A DNA stretch of 64,000 nt from positions 1 to 64,000 of the forward strand of contig JBMDXK010000009.1 in the NCBI GenBank assembly GCA_048594375.1. Direction: 5' to 3'. Below the pieces are notes generated by a model. The model made no database searches and was not told the origin of the DNA. It worked only from the letters and a program-made list of their open reading frames with translations. Below are positions 26,787 through 34,990 of the stretch, piece by piece. This DNA is from JBMDXK01 sp048594375 (GTDB lineage Bacteria > Pseudomonadota > Alphaproteobacteria > Rhizobiales > Methylopilaceae). How positions within the stretch are numbered: the stretch's first letter is position 1; every line of letters begins with the position of its first letter. A program made the translations under genes and the position numbers.

Positions 26787-27769
26787 GGCTTTCTCTCAAG
26801 AATGGCACTATCACGCCTAGACCCATGCTTTTTGCGCATGGCATTGACAATAGCTTTAGCAATTTCCGGCGTAGAGTCCAGCGCTTCATAGGCATAGGGG
26901 CGGTATAATCCATCAAAAACCGTAATAATGCCGTTTTCTTTGAGTTTTTGCAGGAAAAAAGCGATCTTTTTACCCACTTTCAGGGGCTCGAACACCAGAA
27001 CCGGCAGGCCGGTAGCAACCGCTTCCCCCACCATATTCACAGAATCAGCTGTGACAACAATACATTCCCCGTGAGCAAGCAGGGAAATATAAGGATTATT
27101 GCCGGTTTCATCCCATATCCATACCGGAAAACGGCGGCTCAATGCTCTCACGGCGTCCTTTAAAGCAAGCGGCGTACGGCGGGAGAACGTCACCAGCAAC
27201 GCAGCGCCGCTGTGCGCCAGCGCCTCCAGCCGGGCGCGCAACATCTCCACATCAGCCGGTGTATAGCGGTAGTGCTTGCTATCGCCGCCAATCAATACGG
27301 CGCACCATGGCCGCGGCAAATTTTCGGGCCAAGGCACAGGTTGCAGCCGCGCTTCGGCCAACCGCGCCCCACTCACCCGATGCGGAGACGTCAGGGTGCG
27401 CAGAACGTTATCGCCGCGCAAAGCGTCATGTTCAGGCACCCAGATCAGATCGGCTGTTCCTGCCCCTGTGCGCGGATCTTTGAGAAAGACCGTAAAGGTT
27501 TTCCCACCGCTCAGTTTCTTAATAAGCCGCAGATACGGTACGGCACGCCTGCCGGAGGCGATGAGCAGATCAGGAAAGGGTGGCGAAATGGGGCTTTGCG
27601 GATGGCAGGGGTGTTCGCGCGGATCAATCCATCCGCGTGGCATCAACCAGCGCCACGGCGCGCGGGGAGCAATGCGGCGCATGGTTGGAATCGTTCCTAA
27701 AGCTTCGGCCACCCCGATGCACTGCGCTTCATCGCCCGCTTTTCCATCTGTAAGCACCCAGACGTGCAT
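26783..27769 (-). CDS. Mitochondrial fission ELM1-family protein
   Basis: A family shared by Alphaproteobacteria and plant mitochondria; its bacterial role is unknown. The fold resembles MurG-type glycosyltransferases. Seen here: VLTDGKAGDEAQCIGVAEAL at the N-terminus, VLIGGDSKHYRY, TFSRRTP, and VVTADSVNMVGEAVATGLPVLVFEP at the end. The start at 27769 follows AAGGAA and gives 328 aa; the frame is open further upstream but that part is not family-like. Confidence 0.88.
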   Translation of the reverse strand: MHVWVLTDGKAGDEAQCIGVAEALGTIPTMRRIAPRAPWRWLMPRGWIDPREHPCHPQSPISPPFPDLLIASGRRAVPYLRLIKKLSGGKTFTVFLKDPRTGAGTADLIWVPEHDALRGDNVLRTLTSPHRVSGARLAEARLQPVPWPENLPRPWCAVLIGGDSKHYRYTPADVEMLRARLEALAHSGAALLVTFSRRTPLALKDAVRALSRRFPVWIWDETGNNPYISLLAHGECIVVTADSVNMVGEAVATGLPVLVFEPLKVGKKIAFFLQKLKENGIITVFDGLYRPYAYEALDSTPEIAKAIVNAMRKKHGSRRDSAILERKP

Positions 27770-27963
27770 CAGGCCATTCCTTGCCGAAGGTTGAAAGGTG
27801 TAAACATGCAATCAACACTACCGTTATCGCGCTCATGTGACATTTTTTGAATGTAATCGATGCAATGTGAGGGAAAAAGTAACTTTTCCACTGTTTTTAT
27901 ACGATGGTATATGTCTAAAGCGGCAGCAATGCGTAAAACTGTTTGCAGATCAAAAACCTGCAT
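27769..27963 (-). CDS. Possible small protein coupled to the ELM1 gene
   Basis: A 64-codon frame with an ATG at 27963, an AAGGA site ~11 bases upstream, and a stop sharing one base with the ELM1 start (TGATG), the same coupling seen in dcw. The product is helical-looking with two Cys and resembles nothing I know. The evidence is only positional; it could be chance. Confidence 0.4.
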   Translation of the reverse strand: MQVFDLQTVLRIAAALDIYHRIKTVEKLLFPSHCIDYIQKMSHERDNGSVDCMFTPFNLRQGMA

Positions 27964-28047
27964 GGGCTTCTTATCCTTTTCTGCAAGGGGAGAAAGCAAC
28001 AATCCGAACAGGCATTCAAGACGCTTCAGTGAGGGGCTGCAACACAA

Positions 28048-29460
28048 ATGAGTCTTTTTAACGAGATGAAAACCGCCGACGGGAAGGTTCGTGAAGCTTA
28101 CGCGCCGCTTACCGAATGGCTTAATTCAGCAACGCCCGAACTTTTGGCTTACCGCAGCAAGGAGGCGGAAGAGCTGTTCCGCCGTATTGGGATAACCTTT
28201 TCGGTATATGGCGAGAAAGATGCGGAAGAGCGGTTGATACCGTTTGACATCATTCCGCGGATTCTGACCCAGCCTGAATGGCAGAGACTGTCGCGCGGTC
28301 TTGAACAGCGTGTCAAGGCGCTCAACCTGTTCTTGAAAGATATTTACGGCTCCCGCGAAATCTTGAATGCGGGGATAATTCCATCGGATCTGATTTTTCG
28401 CAATCCGGCCTTCCGTCCGGAGATGGTGGGGCATCGGCCTGCATCGGATGTCTGGGTGCATATTGCAGGCGTGGATGTGGTGCGGGTGGATGCGGATAAT
28501 TTCTATGTGCTGGAAGACAATGCCCGCACTCCGTCTGGCGTATCTTATATGTTGCAAAACCGCGAGGTTATGCTGCGCCTGTTTCCAGAATTATTCCAGC
28601 AGCAGCGTGTTGCGCCGGTAGATAATTACAGCGATGAGCTGCTGGCAACCCTTGGTTCGGTTGCGCCCTATAGCGCCCCCACAGAGCCTAATCTGGTGCT
28701 GCTTACGCCTGGGGCATACAATTCGGCCTATTATGAGCATTCTTTCCTTGCGGATAAGCTGGGCATAGAGCTGGTGGAAGGCCGTGATCTTTTTACCCGT
28801 GATAACATTGTTTATATGCGCACCACAGAAGGTCCCCAGCGGGTTGATGTGATTTACCGTCGTCTTGATGATGAATTTATTGATCCTCTGGTCTTTAATC
28901 CGGGTTCAATGCTGGGTGTTCCGGGCTTGTTCGAGGCGTATCGTGCGGGGAACGTTACGCTCGCCAATGCGGTGGGTACGGGCGTTGCGGACGACAAAGC
29001 CATTTACAGCTACATGCCGGAGATTATTAAATTTTATCTGGATGAGTCACCGATCCTGCACAATGTTCCCACATGGCGTTGCCGTGAGCCGGATGCGCTG
29101 AAATATGTGCTGGATCATCTTGATGAGCTGGTGGTGAAGGAAGTGCATGGCTCTGGTGGGTACGGAATGTTGGTCGGCCCTCATTCCACCCGTGTGCAGA
29201 TTGAAGCCTTTCGGGAGAAGCTGGTAAAAAATCCTGAAAATTTCATTGGCCAGCCAACATTGGCGTTGTCCACCTGCCCGACATATATCAATCAGGGCGT
29301 TGTGGAGCGGCATGTGGATTTGCGGCCCTTTGTTCTTTCTGGCGCGGATGGTGTGCGCATTGTGCCGGGTGGGTTGACCCGTGTGGCGCTTGAAGATGGC
29401 TCTCTGGTGGTGAATTCCTCTCAGGGTGGTGGCACCAAAGATACATGGGTAATAGATTGA
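28048..29460 (+). CDS. Circularly permuted ATP-grasp type 2 protein
   Basis: 470 aa. ATP-grasp fold with the typical permuted order: FYVLEDNARTPSGVSYMLQNR, VDVIYRRLDDEFIDPL, VVKEVHGSGGYGMLVGP and the C-terminal QGGGTKDTWV. By family knowledge it is probably a peptide or amide ligase. It always travels with an alpha-E protein, usually with a transglutaminase-like protein and often with Anbu, exactly as here. The ATG at 28048 follows GAGGGG and starts the operon; the next gene begins 1 base after its stop. Confidence 0.93.
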   Translation: MSLFNEMKTADGKVREAYAPLTEWLNSATPELLAYRSKEAEELFRRIGITFSVYGEKDAEERLIPFDIIPRILTQPEWQRLSRGLEQRVKALNLFLKDIYGSREILNAGIIPSDLIFRNPAFRPEMVGHRPASDVWVHIAGVDVVRVDADNFYVLEDNARTPSGVSYMLQNREVMLRLFPELFQQQRVAPVDNYSDELLATLGSVAPYSAPTEPNLVLLTPGAYNSAYYEHSFLADKLGIELVEGRDLFTRDNIVYMRTTEGPQRVDVIYRRLDDEFIDPLVFNPGSMLGVPGLFEAYRAGNVTLANAVGTGVADDKAIYSYMPEIIKFYLDESPILHNVPTWRCREPDALKYVLDHLDELVVKEVHGSGGYGMLVGPHSTRVQIEAFREKLVKNPENFIGQPTLALSTCPTYINQGVVERHVDLRPFVLSGADGVRIVPGGLTRVALEDGSLVVNSSQGGGTKDTWVID

Positions 29461-29461
29461 T

Positions 29462-30409
29462 ATGTTAAGCCGTACAGCAGATAACCTTTATTGGGCATCC
29501 CGTTATATTGAACGCGCGGAATCCCTTGCCCGTATTATTGATGCAGCCCACCGTCTGGCGGCCTTGCCGGCGGCTTATGGTGGCACCATGAACGAATGGG
29601 AAGGCGCCCTGACAACAGCCGGCTGCAAGGAGGCCTTTCTTGCGCAATATGATGAGATTAACGCAGACAATGTCATCGCTTTTCTGGCGCTTTCAACCAC
29701 AAATACCTATTCCATTCGTTACTGTCTGGATATGGCGCGCTCCAACGCCCGTGCGGTGCGCACCGTATTGACGGTTGAAATGTGGGATGTGATTAACCGC
29801 GCGTGGCTGGATTTGAAAAGTTTTTCCGGCAAGCAGTTCCGTGGTGAGGAGCTTAATCGCTTTTTGCAGTGGGTAAACGAAGTATCCTTGCGGTTTGACG
29901 GTTCGGTTTACCGCACCATGTTGCGCAATGATGGGTTCTGGTTTTTGCGTACAGGTTCTTTTCTGGAACGTGCCGATAACACGGCGCGTATTCTGGACGT
30001 GAAATACCATGTATTGCTGCCCCAGCATGAAAAAGTTGGGGGAGGTCTTGACTATTATCAGTGGTCGGCAGTGCTGCGCGCTGTTTCTGCCATCAACAGC
30101 TATCATTGGGTTTACCGTGAAAGCATCAAGCCGTGGCTGGTGGCGGATTTGTTGATTTTGAACGATGAACTTCCCCGTTCACTGGCGTCATGTTACACCG
30201 CCATCAGCCGTAATCTGGATGAGCTGGCGCGGGCATATGGGCGGCAAGGTCAGGCACAGCGGTTGGCGCGTTCCATGCGATCCCGCTTTCAGAATGCGCG
30301 GATTGAGGAAATTTTTCAAAGTGGTCTGCATGAATTTATTACCGATTTCATTGCAGCCAACAATCAGTTGAGCGCCGCCATTTCAGAGCAATACCTCAGC
30401 GGACAATAA
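29462..30409 (+). CDS. Alpha-E domain-containing protein
   Basis: All-helical protein of 315 aa starting MLSRTADNLYWASRYIERAE, the signature of the alpha-E (DUF403) family, with conserved SFLERADNTARILD. It is the obligate partner of the permuted ATP-grasp protein, though its biochemical role is not established. It lies 1 base after the ATP-grasp gene and 21 bases before the transglutaminase gene. Confidence 0.93.
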   Translation: MLSRTADNLYWASRYIERAESLARIIDAAHRLAALPAAYGGTMNEWEGALTTAGCKEAFLAQYDEINADNVIAFLALSTTNTYSIRYCLDMARSNARAVRTVLTVEMWDVINRAWLDLKSFSGKQFRGEELNRFLQWVNEVSLRFDGSVYRTMLRNDGFWFLRTGSFLERADNTARILDVKYHVLLPQHEKVGGGLDYYQWSAVLRAVSAINSYHWVYRESIKPWLVADLLILNDELPRSLASCYTAISRNLDELARAYGRQGQAQRLARSMRSRFQNARIEEIFQSGLHEFITDFIAANNQLSAAISEQYLSGQ

Positions 30410-30430
30410 AAAATTGAGAATAGAAAAACC

Positions 30431-31240
30431 ATGCGCCTGAAAATTCATCACGAGACCCGTTACAGTTATACAGAGTTCCAGCGCGGCATTACCCAGATGT
30501 TGCGGTTAACGCCCCGCAATCATTACAGCCAGTATATTGTAGATTGGCGCATTGATATTGATAGCAATTGCCGTCTTTATCCGGCGGAAGATGCTTTTGG
30601 CAATATCATTCACACGTTTACAATTCAGGATCCGGTTGAGAGCCTTGCAATCATTGTGGAGGGCGAGGTAGAAACCCAGGATACCCATGGCATTTTGCAA
30701 GGAACGGTGGAGCGTTTTCCAACGGCATTGTATTTGCGTGAAACCGAGCTGACGGCGCGCACACCGGAAATGACCGCCTTTGCAAAAGAAATTGCGGAAA
30801 GAACCGGCGGCAGTGCGCTGGATATTTTTCATGCCCTGTTGAAAATGCTTTATACCAGTTTCACGTTTGATACAGGTGCCACCCACGCCCAGACTACGGC
30901 AGCGGAAGCGTTTGCCAACCGGCATGGCGTGTGTCAGGATTATACCCATATTTTCATTGCCTTGGCACGTTCATTGGGGTATCCGGCGCGGTATGTGAGC
31001 GGCTATTTTTTCCGTGTGGATGGCCGAAACGATCAGGATGCCAGCCACGCATGGGTTGAAATTCATATTCCGGATTTAGGATGGGTTGGTTTTGATCCGG
31101 CCAATGGTATCGCAACAACAGATGCGCATGTGCGTGTGGCAATTGGCCTTGATTATCTGGGCGCCGCCCCTGTGCGCGGCTCGCGCGTCGGCACCGGACG
31201 CGAGATTCTCGATGTTCGGGTGCTGATAACACCGATGTAA
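30431..31240 (+). CDS. Transglutaminase-like cysteine protease family protein
   Basis: 269 aa. An N-terminal beta domain (LKIHHETRYSYTE...) is followed by a papain-like transglutaminase core with the catalytic triad: Cys in HGVCQDYTHIFIALARSLGYPARYVSGY, His in DASHAWVEI and Asp in GWVGFDPANG. It probably hydrolyses or forms amide bonds made by the ATP-grasp partner (inference from the operon). Start at 30431. Confidence 0.93.
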   Translation: MRLKIHHETRYSYTEFQRGITQMLRLTPRNHYSQYIVDWRIDIDSNCRLYPAEDAFGNIIHTFTIQDPVESLAIIVEGEVETQDTHGILQGTVERFPTALYLRETELTARTPEMTAFAKEIAERTGGSALDIFHALLKMLYTSFTFDTGATHAQTTAAEAFANRHGVCQDYTHIFIALARSLGYPARYVSGYFFRVDGRNDQDASHAWVEIHIPDLGWVGFDPANGIATTDAHVRVAIGLDYLGAAPVRGSRVGTGREILDVRVLITPM

Positions 31241-31436
31241 TCTTAATATTGTCTTAAAATGCGTGTTTTTTAATTCCCGACTATCGCCCAATGGTGTGCA
31301 CGTGTGATCTGTCGTATTTTATCTATTCTTGGGTAAGCAGATAATAAGGTTTGAAAATCTATAGTCAGCGGATGACACGGATGGATATATGCAGTATGCA
31401 GCGTGTTAAAGGTAATAGAATATACAGCAGGTTGAA

Positions 31437-32195
31437 ATGACATATTGCGTGGGGATTTTGGTGCAGGAAGGTTTGGTGATGGTGGCGGATACGCGCACCA
31501 ATGCCGGAATTGATCATATTTCCACCTTTCGGAAGCTGCACCAGTTTGAGGAGGAAGGGCGTTATTCTCTCCTGCTGTGTACCTCTGGAAATTTATCCAT
31601 TACGCAGTCGGTGATGACGTTTGTGACGGAAGGCATAATCAATCCTGAAACCGGCAAAATTGACAAAATTACCGAGCAGCCTTCATTGTTTCATGCAGCG
31701 CAGCTTGTGGGGCGCGCTATGCGTGAGGTTTACCGCATTGATGGTTCTAATCTTGAGCAGATGGCGGGCGGCTTTGAAGCCAGTATTTTGATTGGTGGGC
31801 AGATTGCGGGCGATGCGATGCAGCTTTATCATATATACAGTGCGGGAAATTTTATTTCGGTCACGCCTGAAACACCGTTTATGCAGATTGGCGAGCACAA
31901 ATATGGCAAACCTATTCTGGATCGGTTGATTAAGTTTGATAGTGATATTTATGATTCTCTGAAAACGGCACTCATTTCAATGGATTCCACCATGCGCTCG
32001 AACCTGAGCGTTGGCTTGCCAATTGATATCGCTATCTTGCGCCGTGATGTTTTGCAGTGCGAGGTGAGTAGGCGCATCGATCAGGATGACGCGTATTTTC
32101 TGGATGTGCGCAAGCGTTGGGGAGAAGCACTGAAAGAAGCGCAACAATCCATCCCTCTTCCGCCTTATCATGAAGAAACCGAACCGGCGGCATGA
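31437..32195 (+). CDS. Proteasome-type peptidase Anbu
   Basis: Ntn-hydrolase related to HslV and the 20S proteasome beta subunit. The N-terminus MTYCVGILVQEGLVMVADTRTNAG gives Thr as residue 2 after the initiator Met, the expected nucleophile. Length 252 aa fits. Anbu assembles as an open helical ring; its substrate is unknown. It sits ~195 bases after the transglutaminase gene, forming the standard four-gene Anbu locus, but with room for a separate promoter in the AT-rich gap. AGG precedes the ATG at 31437. Confidence 0.92.
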   Translation: MTYCVGILVQEGLVMVADTRTNAGIDHISTFRKLHQFEEEGRYSLLLCTSGNLSITQSVMTFVTEGIINPETGKIDKITEQPSLFHAAQLVGRAMREVYRIDGSNLEQMAGGFEASILIGGQIAGDAMQLYHIYSAGNFISVTPETPFMQIGEHKYGKPILDRLIKFDSDIYDSLKTALISMDSTMRSNLSVGLPIDIAILRRDVLQCEVSRRIDQDDAYFLDVRKRWGEALKEAQQSIPLPPYHEETEPAA

Positions 32196-32227
32196 AAGCC
32201 GGTTTGGTTTTGTGCGGCATTACGCGC

Positions 32228-32497
32228 TCACTGGATTGTATAAAGCCCCTTGGCAATGGTAAATTCAGCGGGTGTAATCAGCTTGTTGTGCGCCACTTTT
32301 ACAAATTTTAAAGGCCCGGCCAGTTCTTTTTTCCAATAGCTAAGGAAGCTTTCCAACACGGGAAAGTGCGGCGCTACATCGTATTCCTGCCAGAGATAAG
32401 CTTGCAGAAGATGCGGGTGGTCAGGCAACCCATAAATGATTTCGGCGGTGGTGAGGCCGTAGCCTTCAAGGGTTTTTAAAAAATCTTTATCAGCCAT
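32228..32497 (-). CDS. Usg-family protein
   Basis: 89-aa protein of the small Usg family found in Alphaproteobacteria; function unknown. Conserved features are GYGLTTAEIIYGLPDHPHLLQ, YLWQEYDVAPHFP and LKFVKVAH. The ATG at 32497 has AAGGA at good spacing; a GTG at 32503 is possible. It converges with the Anbu gene and diverges from groES. Confidence 0.88.
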   Translation of the reverse strand: MADKDFLKTLEGYGLTTAEIIYGLPDHPHLLQAYLWQEYDVAPHFPVLESFLSYWKKELAGPLKFVKVAHNKLITPAEFTIAKGLYTIQ

Positions 32498-32595
32498 AAG
32501 CACATCCTTTAGTTAACAAACGCTAAAGTATGAGCCTCCCCCGTTTTTCTTATTATGAAACTGCGAAAAGTGTTTCCCGTCAAGAAATTTATGTG

Positions 32596-32622
32596 TTAGC
32601 ACTCATGTGTGGTGAGTGCTAA
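32596..32622. promoter_or_regulatory. CIRCE element of groESL
   Basis: TTAGCACTC-N9-GAGTGCTAA, a perfect match to the HrcA operator consensus with the canonical 9-base spacer, 134 bp upstream of groES. Confidence 0.95.
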
Positions 32623-32640
32623 TTTTTTTCACCTTTCCCC

Positions 32641-32670
32641 CTTGCACCTTTTTAGAGGCTTACCTATCTG
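32641..32670 (+). promoter_or_regulatory. Candidate RpoH heat-shock promoter of groESL
   Basis: CTTGCA (32641-32646), then 16 bases, then CCTATCTG (32663-32670). This fits the alphaproteobacterial sigma-32 pattern CTTG-N17/18-CYTATNT. It lies just downstream of CIRCE, giving a leader of ~80 bases. Dual HrcA and RpoH control is known in Alphaproteobacteria. Confidence 0.55.
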
Positions 32671-32755
32671 GAGGGTGCGCGGTTGGTTTTGTTGGATAAA
32701 AGCCGCGCTTGATATGATTTATTATTTTTTGTCGCTTCTATGGAGGACACTTATT

Positions 32756-33046
32756 ATGGCGTTTCGTCCCTTGCATGACCGAGTTGTTGTTCGCCGCGTT
32801 GATGCGGAAGAAAAAACAAAAGGCGGGATTATTATTCCCGGCACAGCACAGGAAAAGCCCCAGGAAGGTGAAATCGTTGCTGTAGGCACTGGCGTTCGCG
32901 ATGACAAAGGCGCTCTTGTTGCTTTGGATGTGAAAGTCGGCAACCGGGTGTTGTTCGGCAAATGGTCTGGCACCGAGGTTAAAATTGATGGTCAGGATCT
33001 TCTGATTATGAAAGAAAGCGATATTCTTGGCGTTCTTGAAGCGTAA
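32756..33046 (+). CDS. groES: Co-chaperonin GroES
   Basis: Heptameric lid of the GroEL chamber. 96 aa starting MAFRPLHDRVVVRRV, with the mobile loop GGIIIPGTAQEKPQEGEIVAVG and the C-terminal LLIMKESDILGVLE. The ATG at 32756 follows GGAGG. groEL starts 61 bases downstream, forming the usual bicistronic operon under CIRCE. Confidence 0.98.
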   Translation: MAFRPLHDRVVVRRVDAEEKTKGGIIIPGTAQEKPQEGEIVAVGTGVRDDKGALVALDVKVGNRVLFGKWSGTEVKIDGQDLLIMKESDILGVLEA

Positions 33047-33107
33047 AGCTTTGACGCTGCGTAATTTTTCAAACTGTTATTTCATACTCTAAAAGGAGTT
33101 GTCAGCT

Positions 33108-34754
33108 ATGGCTGCTAAAGAAGTACGTTTTTCCACCGATGCCCGTGACAAAATGCTCAAAGGCGTTGATATTCTTGCCAACGCAGTAAAAGTCACCCTT
33201 GGCCCTAAAGGCCGCAACGTGGTTATCGAGAAATCTTTTGGCGCACCGCGCATCACCAAAGACGGTGTCACTGTTGCCAAAGAAATCGAGCTGGAAGACA
33301 AGTTCGAAAACATGGGCGCACAGATGCTGCGCGAAGTGGCTTCCAAAACCAACGATCTGGCTGGCGACGGTACAACAACCTCCACGGTTCTGGCGCAAGC
33401 CATTGTGCGTGAAGGCGTAAAAGCGGTTGCAGCGGGCATGAACCCGATGGACGTAAAACGCGGTATTGACCTCGCGGTTGCAGCAGTTGTTGAAGACCTC
33501 AAATCCCATGCGAAAAAAGTAACTTCCAACGCGGAAATCGCGCAGGTTGGTACTATTTCTGCAAACGGCGATACCGAAATTGGTGACCAGATTGCTCGCG
33601 CAATGGAAAAAGTGGGCCATGAAGGTGTTATCACTGTTGAAGAAGCCAAAAGCCTCGCAACAGAGCTGAACATTGTGGAAGGTATGCAGTTTGATCGCGG
33701 TTACCTCTCCCCCTACTTCGTAACCAACTCTGAAAAAATGCGTGTTGAACTCGAAGATCCTTATATTCTCATCCATGAGAAAAAACTGACTGGTCTGCAA
33801 GAGCTTCTTCCTGTTCTGGAAGGCATCGTGCAATCCGGTAAGCCGCTCCTCATCGTTGCTGAAGACGTTGAAGGCGAAGCACTGGCAACCCTCGTGGTCA
33901 ACAAACTGCGTGGCGGTTTGAAAGTGGCGGCTGTTAAAGCACCTGGTTTCGGTGATCGCCGTAAAGCCATGCTGCAAGATATTGCCATCCTCACCGGCGG
34001 TCAGGCCATTTCCGAAGACCTCGGCATCAAGCTTGAAAATGTACAGCTGAACATGCTGGGTCGTGCGAAAAAAGTGGTTATCGACAAAGAAAACACCACC
34101 ATTGTGGATGGTGCTGGCGATAAAGCTGAAATCGAAGCGCGGGTAAATCAAATTCGTGCGCAGATTGAAGACACCACTTCTGACTACGATCGTGAAAAGC
34201 TGCAAGAGCGTCTGGCGAAACTTGCTGGCGGTGTTGCTGTTCTGCGCGTTGGTGGTGCAACTGAAGTAGAAGTGAAAGAGAAAAAAGACCGCGTTGACGA
34301 TGCGCTGCACGCAACCCGTGCTGCTGTTGAAGAAGGCGTTCTGCCCGGTGGTGGTGTTGCGTTGCTCCGCGCTGTAAAAGCTCTGGCAAATATCGAAGTC
34401 ACCAATGCCGATCAAAAAGCGGGCGTGGAAATCATCCGCCGCGCTATTCAGGTTCCTGCGCGCCAGATCTGCCTGAATGCCGGTGAAGACGGTTCCCTCA
34501 TTGTGGGCAAGCTGCTTGAAGGCAACGACTACAATCAAGGCTTTAACGCAGCAAACGGCGAATACCAGGATATGGTAAAAGCAGGCGTTATTGATCCTGC
34601 AAAAGTTGTGCGCGTGGCTCTGCAAGATGCGGCATCTGTTGCAGCCTTGCTCATCACCACAGAAGCGATGGTTGCAGAACTTCCAAAGAAAAATGCACCT
34701 GCTCCAGCCCCTGATATGGGTGGTATGGGCGGTATGGGTGGCATGGGCTTCTAA
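33108..34754 (+). CDS. groEL: Chaperonin GroEL
   Basis: ATP-driven folding chamber, 548 aa. Signature segments are TLGPKGRNVVIEKSFGAP, the ATP-binding GDGTTTSTVLA, AAVEEGVLPGGGVALL and a Gly/Met-rich tail (three GGM repeats). The ATG at 33108 follows AAAGGAG. Two hairpins after the stop terminate the operon. Confidence 0.98.
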   Translation: MAAKEVRFSTDARDKMLKGVDILANAVKVTLGPKGRNVVIEKSFGAPRITKDGVTVAKEIELEDKFENMGAQMLREVASKTNDLAGDGTTTSTVLAQAIVREGVKAVAAGMNPMDVKRGIDLAVAAVVEDLKSHAKKVTSNAEIAQVGTISANGDTEIGDQIARAMEKVGHEGVITVEEAKSLATELNIVEGMQFDRGYLSPYFVTNSEKMRVELEDPYILIHEKKLTGLQELLPVLEGIVQSGKPLLIVAEDVEGEALATLVVNKLRGGLKVAAVKAPGFGDRRKAMLQDIAILTGGQAISEDLGIKLENVQLNMLGRAKKVVIDKENTTIVDGAGDKAEIEARVNQIRAQIEDTTSDYDREKLQERLAKLAGGVAVLRVGGATEVEVKEKKDRVDDALHATRAAVEEGVLPGGGVALLRAVKALANIEVTNADQKAGVEIIRRAIQVPARQICLNAGEDGSLIVGKLLEGNDYNQGFNAANGEYQDMVKAGVIDPAKVVRVALQDAASVAALLITTEAMVAELPKKNAPAPAPDMGGMGGMGGMGF

Positions 34755-34771
34755 TTTACCCTTGGCCATCA

Positions 34772-34794
34772 TGTGCCGGCTCCAAACCGGCACA
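34772..34794. terminator. Stem-loop after groEL
   Basis: TGTGCCGG pairs perfectly with CCGGCACA around a 7-base loop. It lies just before the main terminator and may protect the 3' end. Confidence 0.5.
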
Positions 34795-34803
34795 CAAACA
34801 TTC

Positions 34804-34833
34804 AGGCAGGATGCCCACGCATCCTGCCTTTTT
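34804..34833 (+). terminator. Rho-independent terminator of groESL
   Basis: AGGCAGGATGC / GCATCCTGCCT, a perfect 11-bp stem with a CCAC loop, followed by five Ts. Confidence 0.92.
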
Positions 34834-34877
34834 AGAATCTCCACAATAAAAAGCTTCTTTTATGATAGCTAACGGTC

Positions 34878-34983
34878 AGCGCAGCTACCCATAGGGCAAC
34901 ATGGAGCAGTAAGAAACTATGTGATAAAACAAAGAATTACAACCTAAGCAATTCTAATCATTTTATATGTCTCAAGCTATAGA
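34878..34983. repeat. Dispersed intergenic repeat, copy after groEL
   Basis: Two joined elements: GCGCAGCTACCCATAGGGCAACATGG... (compare 49880-49915, 58425-58470 and 36595-36640), then GTGATAAAACAAAG...AATCATTTTATATGTCT (compare 47333-47393 and 1313-1374). It fills most of the gap between groEL and the convergent orphan gene. Confidence 0.55.
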
Positions 34984-34990
34984 TACCGTA

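Noticed and set aside
33102..34844. Long open frame (580 codons) antisense to groEL
   Set aside because: It mirrors groEL codon usage on the opposite strand; the product is Cys/Phe/His-rich with no family features, while groEL itself is unambiguous.
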